A DNA stretch of 64,000 bases, from assembly GCA_027625915.1 (NCBI GenBank), contig JANTQA010000063.1:5103501-5167500 (forward strand), written 5' to 3'. The notes under the pieces are model-generated. The model made no database searches, was not told where the DNA came from, and worked only from the letters and a program-made list of their open reading frames with translations. Shown piece by piece: positions 12,719-23,849 of the stretch. Source of the stretch: Anaeramoeba flamelloides (taxonomy: Eukaryota; Metamonada; Anaeramoebidae). The first letter of the stretch is position 1, and every line of letters begins with the position of its first letter. A program made the translations under genes and the position numbers.

Positions 12719-13535
12719 TATACTTCAAAAAAGTTTTTGGTAATTTATAAAAAAATAATTTTATTTTTCTGAAATTGCTTCAAAAATTGAACAAGATATC
12801 TTGAATTGATTTGACACTTTTGATTATATGATTGATAATTGAGGATCATAAAATTTATTCAAATTTTTATTTATATTAATTTTAATTTTTCTCTTTTCTA
12901 ATTAAAAAAATGATTAATATTTTATAATAAATTAATAAAGTTCTCCACACTTAAATTAATAAACGCTTTTTAAAATACTTAAATTCAATTTTTATTTTTA
13001 ATTTTTAAATCTATTTTTATTTAGAGTTAACATTGTTTTGGATCATTCCAACAATTCCTTAAATTTTCAACTTGAAACAACAATTTGTGATCGGAATTTC
13101 AGTTTCTTCAAGTTTAATAATTGTTTGTGATATAGGAATGAGCCTGATTTTAGTATTTGTAAAAAAAAAAAGATTGATATTAATGTGTTTTGAAGAAAAG
13201 TCATTTCATTCAATACACTTTAGGAGAACATTACCAAAAAAAATATATGTCAAAAATTTAAATTAAGAGAATAATTTTAATAATATATTCAATTCAATTG
13301 GTTGTTTGATCGAAAGTTGACTAAGAAATAATTTCAAAACTCCTTTTTTCAATTTATGAAATAACACATTCCTTTATGGTTGTTTGTACACCTAGTATAT
13401 AGTATAATGAGAGAATAAAAAAATCACTAGTAAATAAATAGAAGATCAGAAATAACAATCTCTTTCTTGTAAAACACTATTTTTAAAAGAAATATCAGAA
13501 AATATGGAATATATTTCCTTATAGTTATTATACAA
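12719..13535. other. AT-rich upstream region of TRIM-like gene
   Basis: Non-coding by appearance. The 64-codon open frame at 13072 on the plus strand starts without an ATG and has no recognised domain. No other feature is seen. Confidence 0.4.
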
Positions 13536-13544
13536 ATAAGAGTT

Positions 13545-13990
13545 TAAGGACTATCTGGGATAAAACTATTATGAGAAAAATATGAGCCAAAACTTTATTG
13601 AATGATGTACATTATCTCTTAAGATCTAGGATAATGATTAGATTTCAGGTTTTTTGGAATTTAAAATTATGCAAGAGCGAATTCTTGATAGGAATGTGAG
13701 TACTGAAAAACCAAACACAATTATTCAACTTCTAAGTCAAGTATTATCTTGTTTCCAATAAAAGCCCTAAAAAAAAAAAAAGTTTTTTCAATAATGTTTA
13801 GTCTGTGGTTTTAAGTATCAATTTTTCAATTCAGGATCTGGTTAGGCCAAAATTTCAAATTCCAAAAAATTTGAAACTTAATCATTCCCCTGGATCTTAA
13901 GAGATAAAGAACATTATTCATAATTTTTTGAAACATACTTTTCTCAAAATTGTTTTATTTTGGTATAATCCTTAAAACACTATCGAAAAT
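13545..13990. repeat. Foldback element with long imperfect inverted repeats
   Basis: Arms of roughly 110 bases (about 13555-13672 and 13858-13985) are inverse copies sharing TATCTCTTAAGATC and TTTTTTGGAATTT. They enclose a spacer of about 190 bp with a poly-A run. A MITE or foldback element is likely. I saw no second copy in the window. Confidence 0.6.
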
Positions 13991-14219
13991 AAGTGTAGAA
14001 CTAATAATTTTATTAATGATTCTTTCAAGTTGTCTCATATCCCAGTTTTAACACTTTGGATTACGCTTTAGAATACTTTTAGTCAGCTCTTTTACACATA
14101 TGCAAAAAGTGATGTCTAAATCTTTTCAGTTTTTTTACTTAATTTGTCATTTTTCCAAAAACAATAAAACTTTTCCGATGCACCCAACTGGAGAGGTTTC
14201 TCTTCAACAAACTTGGGGT

Positions 14220-14405
14220 TTATAATAACAAAACAATTAATTTAATAAATAAAAATATTTGGGGTTGTTTTTGTTTTTTAATTTCTGAAATTATTTTCAA
14301 TTTTTGAATTTCTGTTTCAACCATAAACATTTTAATTTGATTAAATAAATTAAATGTTTTAATATTGGGAACCACAAATTCGTTAACAAGAAATCTTCCC
14401 CGCAT
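14220..14405 (-). CDS. Small ORF, unrecognised (61 residues)
   Basis: It begins MRGRFLVNEFVVPN and ends in a hydrophobic tail. The composition is less biased than neighbouring noise ORFs, but there is no domain, no neighbour logic and no splice partner that I could find. It may be a gene remnant or chance. Confidence 0.22.
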   Translation of the reverse strand: MRGRFLVNEFVVPNIKTFNLFNQIKMFMVETEIQKLKIISEIKKQKQPQIFLFIKLIVLLL

Positions 14406-15041
14406 GGGCGCATAAGAAAAGTTTTATAGTTTTTATAAAAATTACAAATTTAGTAAAAAAACTTGAAATATTATAAAAACAAAACTTTTTGTAGATGTGT
14501 ACCGAATACCTTCAATTAATTTAAGAATTGTTACAAGAAAAGAAAGGTTAGCTTTTTCAAAACTTAAACTTTGTAAAAATAAACTATTATTGAATTTAAT
14601 TCGTTGTTAATTTAAAGAAAATATATTTCTGTTTAAATATTCAACTTATTTTTCTTCATAATTTAACTCAATTTATTTAAATAATAAAAATTTTATGGTA
14701 AAAAAGTTATATATAAACTACATCCTAAATAGTATTTTTTATTTTTTTGGTTTTGAGACTAGCAAAAAAATACAAAAAAAAAAACATTTTCAAGCCAAAC
14801 TCATCATTACAACACCACTTTGTAAAAAGTACCAAGTGTTAAATGACTTATTTTTTGAGAAATAAATCTATTGATATTAATCCATAATTGAAAAAAAAAC
14901 ATAATTTTATACTTATTAATCCGGAATAAAAATCAAAATCTACTTTATAAATCAGATGTAAGTGTGAACTTAATTTTATAAACTTTTAAAAGTTTTATTT
15001 TATTAAGATTTACAATCTCTGAAATTTGATAAAATATGATC

Positions 15042-15266
15042 CTATATTATGTATATTTTAATGTTATTTGGGGTCTTAGCTGATTGTGATCCATCTTCAA
15101 GTTCGTATTGGTTTATCGAGTAGGCTAAATAGAGGTTAAGGTAAATCAATTTATTTTTTTTAATTCTGAAATCCTCATCGAAGAGTCCAAGACTAATAGA
15201 TTCGAAGGCGATTTGATAAAAAATTTTTGTGTTGTCAATTGAAATTTTCATTTCTCTTTTAATCAA
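15042..15266 (-). CDS. Small ORF, unrecognised (74 residues)
   Basis: The ORF starts at ATG 15266 and contains ISIDNTKIFYQIAFESISLG followed by an acidic LFDEDF segment, giving a mixed, protein-like composition. No domain is recognised. It could be one exon of an unknown gene or a chance ORF in AT-rich DNA. Confidence 0.28.
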   Translation of the reverse strand: MIKREMKISIDNTKIFYQIAFESISLGLFDEDFRIKKNKLIYLNLYLAYSINQYELEDGSQSAKTPNNIKIYII

Positions 15267-15598
15267 TTATCTAAAAAACACAAATAATTTTTTTAAAAAA
15301 CTCAAAATAAAACCAAACAAAAATAAAATTTTCAATTGACAACTTAACTTCTAATTTTTTATGCTTTATAACTTAAGTTCAAGCCAATTAATCTTACAGT
15401 CTTCAATTCATATTTGGAAAAAAAAAAAATAAATTGTCAAAAATTGCCATTTTGAACCACTATTCAAACACATACCAAGCACAAGATCCATCAGAAAGGC
15501 ACCAAATTAACATCACCTTACATAATACAAGAACATTTTTTATCCAGTTTCAGAGATTGTCAACCTTAAGCCTTACTTTCTTGGAATGAGAAAAATAT

Positions 15599-16185
15599 AA
15601 GGTATTTCCAAAAAAGTAGGTAATTTTTTTTTCCATTTCATAAAAAATCTTCTTTGTTAGTAAAATTCTTCATTAATTGACGGTATCAAATTCAGTTTAA
15701 TATTGACACCAATTGAATAAATTGCTCAGGTATTTATTTAATAATATGTTTGATGAAATATTTCCAAATAATGAAAAAAAAAATATTACTTTTTTTGGTG
15801 AAAACAATGTATGACCAATTTCAATAAAAAACTGGAAATATGGAAAGGGTAAAAATTATTTTTTAAGACAAGTAAACACATTTGTATATTTTCAATTCTA
15901 TTTGAAAATTTGTTCAATGTTAAAAAAGTTATCAAAAAAGTTTTCTCAATCAAAAATAAAATAATAAACACCAATTTTAGCACCTAAAAAATATCAGATA
16001 AAATCAAGAGATCAGAAAATTTAATATCTTTTATTTATGTAATACAATACTCTGAAACAAATTGAATTATTATCAAGAATATATAAATGGTATGTAATGA
16101 TTTTGTTTGTTTAAATACTTTTTTGAAGATTGAATTTTAAAGATATATTTCAAAATAAATTTGCCCCGCTTTCTTCGAAATAGCA
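15599..16185. mobile_element. MITE family B, copy 3
   Basis: Left tip AAGGTATTTCCAAAAAAGTA, right tip GCTTTCTTCGAAATAGCA (inverse). The interior closely follows copy 1 at 2477-3060 (CAATGTATGACCAATTTCAA block). The short minus-strand ORF inside is not conserved as protein. Confidence 0.68.
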
Positions 16186-16871
16186 TTTTTTTATTTTGAA
16201 TAAAAAATACTAATTCCTTTTTCATTATCTATGAATGATTATTTTATTTGATTTTACTTTCAAAATTGAAATGGGTGATTGAATCTTCTGGGCTATAATA
16301 TATAACAGAAAAGATAAAAGGTTTTATCAGTCCAATAAAGAAGTTTTAAAAATCTTCTCTCATTTGTATTTGATTGACATGAGAAAAAAAGAATAATTCA
16401 AATGTTTTAGTAGTATTTCTTTCAATCAGAAATTACTTTTGATCTGAAAAAACTTGTGTTTTGATTATTAGTAGAACCATTTCAAATGTAATTGGATTGG
16501 GAATAGGTGAAAATTTAATTCTTAGAAGCAATCATGAAGAATAAAAAAAAAAAGTTAAACTCAAAGTCACATAATTTGTAAATTTGAAATACATAATTTA
16601 TACTCCAAAACACAAATCTGGAATATTTTTGAGAACCTCCAAACTTTGCCAGAAAAATTTTAGAATAGAGAACACTCATCTTAAAAAACCATAACTTTTG
16701 GTAAGATTTTAGTCTCTAGAACCTTACTAACATGTTCATTAGAATTTATAAACAATTCAAAGACATTCCAAAACTTTAGAAAGGTTGAAAAGATGTATAA
16801 AATACCTGCCAATTTTCAAAAAGAATTGGTATTATTTTTCATTTTTTTCAAAATAATTAACTTTTTGTTCA
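16186..16871. other. Upstream region of the calponin-homology gene
   Basis: No ORF or repeat border is evident. Promoter elements are presumably here but no clear motif can be named. Confidence 0.35.
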
Positions 16872-18928
16872 ATGAGTAAAATTATTAATGAGTGGTTAAA
16901 TGAAGTAATTGGTAAACAAGTAACGATTGACAACCCAAAAACACTCTCAATTCTCTTGTGTACTGCACTCAAAAAACTTTATCCTTTCTTGATTCAAACT
17001 ATTGATAGGTATGTGCTCGTTGTTTTAAATTTTTTTTTTTTTCTTGACAAATATTTTTTTCACTTTTTTTGACAAAAATAAGCCAGATTTTCAAAAAACT
17101 CATAAACTTAATCAAGAAAATCACATACCAGAATTCTGTTAATTTTTCCAACTTTATTTGTTCTTGAAATAAAAAAAAAACAAAAAACAAAAAACAAAAA
17201 ACAAAAAACAAAAAACATAAAACAAAAAAAACAAAAAAACATCAATCAAAAAGGGATTCTGAAAAAATTAATTTACAATCTTTTTTGTTTGCTTGTCAAA
17301 AGTTAGGGATACCCGAAGAGAGTTTGTTTACTCAAAAAGAAATCACAGAGTCTGATTATTCGGGACTTGAAAAAACAATTTTCCAAATCAAAGAATTAAC
17401 CAAACAACAAACCAAGAAACCAAACATATATGACTCCCACTCAAAAAGAACAAAAAGCAATTCCAAATGGGAAGAGATCGGAATAAAGAAACTTTCCAAT
17501 CTATATTATGATCAAGATTCGATCAATGAATTAGCAATTCAATTATTTGCATTAGGAAAAGCAAAATTTGGTGTCATTCAACAAACAACAACAAACCTAA
17601 TACAAACTTCATTTACATTAGAATTTGAGCCCAATTGTTTCAAATTGAACCCTTTTCATCAAGGTGCAATTTGTTCTTTTGAATACCAAAAAACAAAACT
17701 TTTTAAAGGGACAAACATCAAAAATTTGGATCAAATAAAATTAGTAACGACCAGTTCGAATAAGCCGATTAAAAAAGAACAAGAACAAAAACAAGGAAAA
17801 GAACAAGAAAAAGAACAAAAACAAGAACAAAAACAAAAACAAGAACAAAAACAAAAACAAGAAAAAGAAGAAACAATTTTTAAATTAATCGATGAGAGCA
17901 GTCTCGATTTAATTTGTGCATGTTTTTTATTGTTTTCACATTACCCAATGGAAAATCCAGAACAGTTGTTTCTTCAAATAAAGCCCAAAATAATTCCTAT
18001 TTCAATTCAATTGAAGGCACTTACTTTAAGATGCATTTCCCAATCGTATGCCTGTTTTAATTGTAATATAATTAAAATTAATGCTCAAAACGAAAAGAAG
18101 AACAAACAAAAATATTATTCCCTAGATTTATTTCATTTAATAATTCTAACTAATGACAAAATAAAATTTCAATTAATTAACCAAAGGGAAAAGGACAATA
18201 ACAAGAGTTATAATAAAACCGACAAGGGCAATAATTCCAATCTCGAAAATAGTGATGAAAATAATTATATAGAATTTAATCTGCTAAAAGAAATTATTCA
18301 AATTGACAATTCTTATGAATTAAAAAAAAAAAATCAATTACAAATTATTATTGAGCATCCTTTTAAATTAAAAAATTTTCTGATTACATTTAAGGATCGT
18401 AATAATCGAAAGTTATTTTTGAAATGTTTTGAGAAATTTTCATTAAAATTTTGGAATATTTTCAATGACAAACCCAAATATTCATTAAAAGAAAATTCAA
18501 ACATTAATTTTAATTTGTTTATGAACAATAATCAACAACAAAAGCAAATCCATCAAAAATCATTAGAAGAACACAACAAGAATTCCAATGACAACCGCAC
18601 CGATAATAACATAAGTCGTCGTCGTAGTAGTGGCGGTGGTGGTAAAAATGACAAGATTAATCAATTTGATAAGAAAGAGAAACATAAATATTCAATTTTT
18701 TTTAATAATTGCAATCCTTTAATATTGACCGACTTTTCAATTTTTGGCAATCCAATGATGTTTAATCGTCTACCATTGGATAATTTTAATTTATTAAACC
18801 CTTTGTTATTAAATATAAAATCAAAGAATAAAGCGGAAAATAAATTAAAAAACATTATTGATCAATTTTTTTTAAAAAAAGATCCTTTAATTATTTTTGA
18901 AATAGAAATATTTTTGGGTAATAATAAT

Positions 18929-18972
<44 letters not shown>

Positions 18973-20560
18973 CAAGAATAAGAAAAATAAGAGTCCAGAA
19001 TTAATTCATTCAAATCTTTATAAAAATTGTAAAATCCGATTACAAAATACAAACCTTGAACTTTCTATTGACGATATTAAAATTTTATCTTTAAAATATA
19101 ACTCTTCAATGTTAATAATTAGGCATAATATCATACCAACAATATTTATGCTGCAAATAAATACCGATTTTGCAATACTTTTTAAAACTAGATCATCTTC
19201 AATATGTTCACTGATAACTAATACATTATCTTTTTTTATTCAAAAACATTTGGATCCAAAATTAAAAAAAATAAAAAATATATTCATTTTCAAAAAGAGA
19301 ACAATTCAAATCAAAAATATAATCACAAAAGATAAAGAATTAATGATAAAACATTCAAATGGAGAAAAATTACCGAAACAAAAACATGGAAATTTCCCTA
19401 ATAATAAACGAAATGGAAATGAAATAGAAACAGATCAAGAAGAAAAAAAGGAAAAAAAAATAATAAATGAAACAAATGAGAAAAATGGTATTCAAATTAA
19501 AAAATGTAATCAAAAAAAGCAGAAAATAGAACAAAAGCAAACACTATATAATAAGCCACAACAAGAACAAGAACAAAATCAAGAACAAGAACAAGAGCAT
19601 AAACAAGAACACGAAAATAAACAAGAACAAGAAAATCATCAACAGCAGCAGCAGCAACAACAACAACAACAACAACAACAAGAAAAAGGAGGGGAAGAAG
19701 AAGAAGAAGAAGAAGAAAGCCAACAAGAAAAAGATCAAATAATACAACAAAAAGAAATAAAAACAGAAGAATTAAATAAAAATAAAAATTCTCAAAATAA
19801 AAATAATCCTCAAAAAAAAATAATCCAAAAACGAAAATTAAATAAAAATAAAGAAAAGGAAAAGAGTAAGACTATTTCCAAAATACCAAATTTAAATATT
19901 AATGAATTTATTTTGCAATCCTCAAATCATATCGTCAAAAGTAAATATAATATTTCAACAGGTGATAAAAGCAAATTTGAGAAAAATTTTCATAAAACAA
20001 AATATTTAATTATTGTTTTTAATTCTTTTGGGAATAATATTGGAATTGGGAAATTAAAATTATTTGCAAGATATTTTTCCCTAAAATATCAAAATATTAA
20101 CATCAAAAGATATTATAATATATTTTCAAAAATGTTTTTTAAAACGAAGAAATCGTTAATATCTAAATTTAATATCGATGAGAATTATTCTATATTAATT
20201 GGTTTTAAAAATTATGAACAGAAAATGGGTATTGTATCAGATTTTGAAAACAAAAGAAAAAAACTTTTGAAAAATGAAATTAAATTAAAATATGAAAAAA
20301 AATGTAAAATATATCTTTCAAAAAAAATATCTGTTTTTGTAAAGTTTCAATTTTACACTGATCATTTTAAAATTATTTCTAAAAATAATTATTTTTTCGA
20401 GAATGAATATTCTACTGAGAAATTAATGATCAACAAAAAGAAAAAGAAGAACATTAATGAAAAAGATATAAACAATAACTACCGTGATCACAATAATAAT
20501 AAGAAGAATAATAACAAGACCAATAATAATAATGATGATGATAATGATATTAATGATAAC

Positions 20561-20592
<32 letters not shown>

Positions 20593-21139
20593 AAGGGATG
20601 ACTATAATACAGTTGATAATATTGAAAATAACGGCTTACAATTGATTTTAAAGTTTTGGGTTAATAAAAAAATTATTATTCAATTTAATGATCGAAATCA
20701 ATTATTAAATTTTTTTAATAAATTTAATAATTTAAAAAAAAATTATATAAATTTAAAAAATCAATCAAAATTGTACCATTCAAAAAAATATTTAAATTCA
20801 GTTTATGAATTTAAATTAACACTTTATGATATAAATAATATTGATAAAATTTTATCAAAAAACTCAAAATTAATCTTATATCCAGAAGGAATAAAATTTT
20901 ATAAAATATTTCAAGAAAGCAAATTTAATGATAAAGAAAATCATAATAATAATAAGGAAAATAATATTTTTTTTAAACAGTGTCCTATTAAGATTAACAT
21001 AAAAATTTTTAATAAGGAAAAAAATATTTATAACTTAATTTTCAATTCTAAAAAAAAAAAATTATTTTCTTTTGAAAATAAAATTCAAAGGAATTTGTTT
21101 CTCAATATAATAAATAAATATAAAAAAAAAATGGATTAG
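16872..21139 (+). CDS. Large calponin-homology protein with PH-like modules (N-terminal part)
   Basis: Exon 1 (16872-17008) and exon 2 (from 17254) join at AG|GTATGT and AAAAAG|G to rebuild a calponin homology (CH) domain at residues about 1-85, with NEWLNEVIG at the start and FACQKLGIPEESLF at the characteristic C-terminal helix. CH domains bind actin or signalling partners. The rest is several beta-rich blocks of about 100 residues ending in an F-x-x-F-type helix (for example ITFKDRNNRKLFLKCFEKF), resembling PH-like folds. They are separated by low-complexity tracts: Lys/Gln/Glu (about 219-251), poly-Asn (about 601-618), poly-Gln then poly-Glu (about 843-870), poly-Asn (about 1147-1158). 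The frame closes at 21139 just after a run of ten A, while the next frame continues in the same style to 23552. Together they would make about 2,150 residues. The CH call is firm; the PH-like call is moderate. Confidence 0.75.
17009..17253 (+). other. Intron 1 of the calponin-homology gene (245 bp)
   Basis: It starts GTATGTG and ends CAATCAAAAAG. The 3' part is a tandem (CAAAAAA)n tract rather than a pyrimidine tract. Removing it restores an uninterrupted CH domain in phase. Confidence 0.8.
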
Positions 21140-23552
21140 AATTTATCAAAACTTAACTCCAGTACAAAATTTAATAACTCATTTTACAATAAATAATCTC
21201 TATAATCATTTTAAAAATTGGGTAGATGAAATACATACGTTTCAAATACAATATATTGAAAATAAAAATTATAAGCATAATAATAACAAGAAGAAGAAGA
21301 AGAAGAATAATGAATACGATGAAAATAATAATAATAATTATAGTGGCATGATAAAAAATGGTATTTTTTCAATTTTTAAACAACAAATAATATTTACTTC
21401 AATAGAAGGAATATTAATTGAGTTAAATGTTGACAAAATTGAATTTAACCAACAAATTATGAATAAAAAAACTATTTATAAATTTAATTTATTAGATTAT
21501 AAAAAAGATTTAATCATTATTTTTAAAAATCAAAATTCTTCAAAATTATTTTTTAAAAAATATTTTAATTTATTATCCAAACATCAAATAGAAGAAAAAA
21601 TAAAACTATCAAAAAAAAAAATAAAAAATTTCAATAATAAAAAAAATAATCAGAACAATAATTCCGCAAAAAATAGGTCTAAAACGCCAAGAAATGATCG
21701 AATTTCGACTTCAAAAAAAATCCATCAATTCCAATTAAAAAATACTTTTGAAGTAACTTTATTAAATTCAAAAGGATATAAAATTGATGATATTATTATC
21801 CAATTTGATGCCAAAGAGAAGAAACAAATTAAATTAATTGACAATAACAAGAATCAAATAACACACATTAAGACAAGGTTCAAAATATTTCAAACCGATG
21901 GGAATTTAAATATGATTAAAATTCAAATCAACGACATTTCATTCATTTTTGTTTTAAAATCAAAACAAAAATGTGGAGAATTATTTTCAAAATTAACAAA
22001 ATTTAATAAAATATTGCCTATTAAAAAACAGAATATAAAGAAAACAAATAGCAATGAGAACAAAGGTAAAAAGACCAATTTTGCGAAGGATAAGAAGATA
22101 ATACTTCAAAAAAAAATTTTCAAAATCCAATGCTTATCACAATCTCAGGAGTTAATTAATAATTCCTTATTGATTTGTGATATAAAGACTAAAGAATTAA
22201 AATTCAAATCCAATCATAATAATATCATTGTTGAAAAAATCTTGCACACTTCAAAAAAATGGAATCATTCACAAAAAAAAAATATTCTTAAAATAGTGTT
22301 TAAGCAAGGAAGTGATCCCTATTTTATAAAATTTACAAATTATGAAAAATTAAATGAATTTGTTGAAATATTTGAAATGATATATAATTCAACAATTAAT
22401 AATTATGAAATAAAAATCCACGAAAAGGAAAAGAAATTAAATGGTATGCTATCCGCACAAAGTAATCGTTTTAAGATTAACTTTAAAAATAATGAAAAAC
22501 GGAAGCCAATGTTTTATTATTATAACGAAACAAAGTTATCTGTATTCAATAAAAAACCCAAAATACTCCGGTTTCAAAAAAATAATACTTCCTTAACGAT
22601 ATCAATTGAAAGCGAATCAATTAAAAAAGAAATCCTTGAAATCTGGAAATCAAAAAGAAAAAATATTAAAGACAAAAATAAGAAAATTAATTTTAAAAAG
22701 GTTAAAAGCGCTGAGAGTCAAATAAAGGGTAAAAAAAGTAGAACTGAAAGTTTAGATAACACAAGAATGAAAGTGAGGCATAATAGAGAAGAAAAAATGA
22801 AAAATAAAGTAAAAGACAGTGAAAGATCGGCGCGAAAGATTTATAAGGTCAATGATAATAAAAAAAAAGATAAAGGCAAAATGCCTAATAGTAAAACAAA
22901 ACAAAAAGAGGCAATTAATCAAAAGAATACAAATACAAATAATAATCAGAAAAATATAAATACAAGTACAAATACAGGTACAGGTACAAGTACAAATAGA
23001 AACAGAACGCAATTTCAAAAAATTAAGAATTATCCTAAAGAAACGAAAAAAATGACCAATAATTCCCAACGGAAATCAAATAAAAAGCCCAATAAGAGAA
23101 CCACGTCAATGAACTTGCCAAAAAAAAAACTAATTAAAATTAAGAGCAATGTATCACCCTCAAATATTCCAAATCGAACTCGGAAAGTGAAATTTCAGAA
23201 ACAAAAATCACAAACAAAACCGTTTACTCAAATTACCCCGAACAGTAGTAATACATATGAGCAAAGAAAGTTTTATGTAAGAATAATTACAAGTTTAGAT
23301 AAATCAACACCAAAGGGCACCCAAATTGAATTATATCTAATTAATAATCAAAATTTACAAATGAAAAATAAGCAAAATACAATAATTAATAATTCTAATA
23401 TAAATAATATCCAGGTCACTTTACGCCCGAAAAACGCAAAGGCGGTAAAATTGATTCTTGATGAGCAATTCGTTTATATTATTCAATTTAGAACAACAAC
23501 AAAACAAGACGCCTTTGTTAATTTAATCAAAAAATACCAATCAAGAAATTAA
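21114..23552 (+). CDS. C-terminal continuation of the calponin-homology/PH-like protein (shifted frame)
   Basis: This frame is open from 21114, overlaps the end of the upstream ORF across the A run at 21122-21131, and continues without break to 23552; the first ATG is at 21348. It holds about four more beta-rich modules. Examples: NTFEVTLLNSKGYKIDDI through FVLKSKQKCGELFSKL; LKIVFKQGSDPYFIKF through FVEIFEMI; and the last, RKFYVRIITSLDKSTPKG through IIQFRTTTKQDAFVNLI. A basic, Asn/Thr-rich disordered stretch separates the last two. Identical domain style and immediate continuity argue for one gene with a one-base length difference in the homopolymer. A separate gene starting at 21348 is the alternative. 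Confidence 0.65.
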   Translation: MNIKKKWIRIYQNLTPVQNLITHFTINNLYNHFKNWVDEIHTFQIQYIENKNYKHNNNKKKKKKNNEYDENNNNNYSGMIKNGIFSIFKQQIIFTSIEGILIELNVDKIEFNQQIMNKKTIYKFNLLDYKKDLIIIFKNQNSSKLFFKKYFNLLSKHQIEEKIKLSKKKIKNFNNKKNNQNNNSAKNRSKTPRNDRISTSKKIHQFQLKNTFEVTLLNSKGYKIDDIIIQFDAKEKKQIKLIDNNKNQITHIKTRFKIFQTDGNLNMIKIQINDISFIFVLKSKQKCGELFSKLTKFNKILPIKKQNIKKTNSNENKGKKTNFAKDKKIILQKKIFKIQCLSQSQELINNSLLICDIKTKELKFKSNHNNIIVEKILHTSKKWNHSQKKNILKIVFKQGSDPYFIKFTNYEKLNEFVEIFEMIYNSTINNYEIKIHEKEKKLNGMLSAQSNRFKINFKNNEKRKPMFYYYNETKLSVFNKKPKILRFQKNNTSLTISIESESIKKEILEIWKSKRKNIKDKNKKINFKKVKSAESQIKGKKSRTESLDNTRMKVRHNREEKMKNKVKDSERSARKIYKVNDNKKKDKGKMPNSKTKQKEAINQKNTNTNNNQKNINTSTNTGTGTSTNRNRTQFQKIKNYPKETKKMTNNSQRKSNKKPNKRTTSMNLPKKKLIKIKSNVSPSNIPNRTRKVKFQKQKSQTKPFTQITPNSSNTYEQRKFYVRIITSLDKSTPKGTQIELYLINNQNLQMKNKQNTIINNSNINNIQVTLRPKNAKAVKLILDEQFVYIIQFRTTTKQDAFVNLIKKYQSRN

Positions 23553-23698
23553 TGTCTTTAATTTCTTTTTTTTATGTATATCTTTTATTATAGACTTTTT
23601 TTTTTTTTTTTTTTTTTTATCTAGTTCATAGCTATAATTTAATTTTCTTATTGTTATTATTTCGTTAATAAACAAAAAAGAATAATAATTGAAGATAG
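23553..23698. other. 3' flank of the calponin-homology gene
   Basis: It contains a long T run (about 23597-23619). The 3' UTR is probably here, ahead of the LINE insertion. Confidence 0.35.
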
Positions 23699-23849
23699 AA
23701 ATTTTATTGTTATTATTACTACTATTGATATTATTTTTATCTTTGTTCTTTGGTTCAAAAATTCTTAATCAATTTTAATTTGATAGAATTAGATCATAAA
23801 ATTAACTTGAAATTGTTATATCTTTTGTTATTTAAAAAGTTATATTCTT
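23699..23849. repeat. 151-bp direct repeat, left copy, flanking a LINE
   Basis: Nearly identical to 25770-25920: I count about two mismatches over 151 bases. It abuts the A-rich 3' end of the minus-strand LINE. Read as an unusually long target-site duplication. Confidence 0.75.

Noticed and set aside
13072-13266. 64-codon plus-strand open frame
   Set aside because: No ATG at the start, no domain, typical of chance ORFs in AT-rich DNA.
19544-19750. Poly-Leu antisense ORF
   Set aside because: It is the antisense of the poly-Gln/poly-Glu tract of the calponin-homology protein.
17254-23552. Non-standard genetic code to explain the stop at 21139
   Set aside because: Conserved genes here use TAA and TAG as real stops, and the downstream homologous-looking sequence is in another frame, so a frame change fits better.
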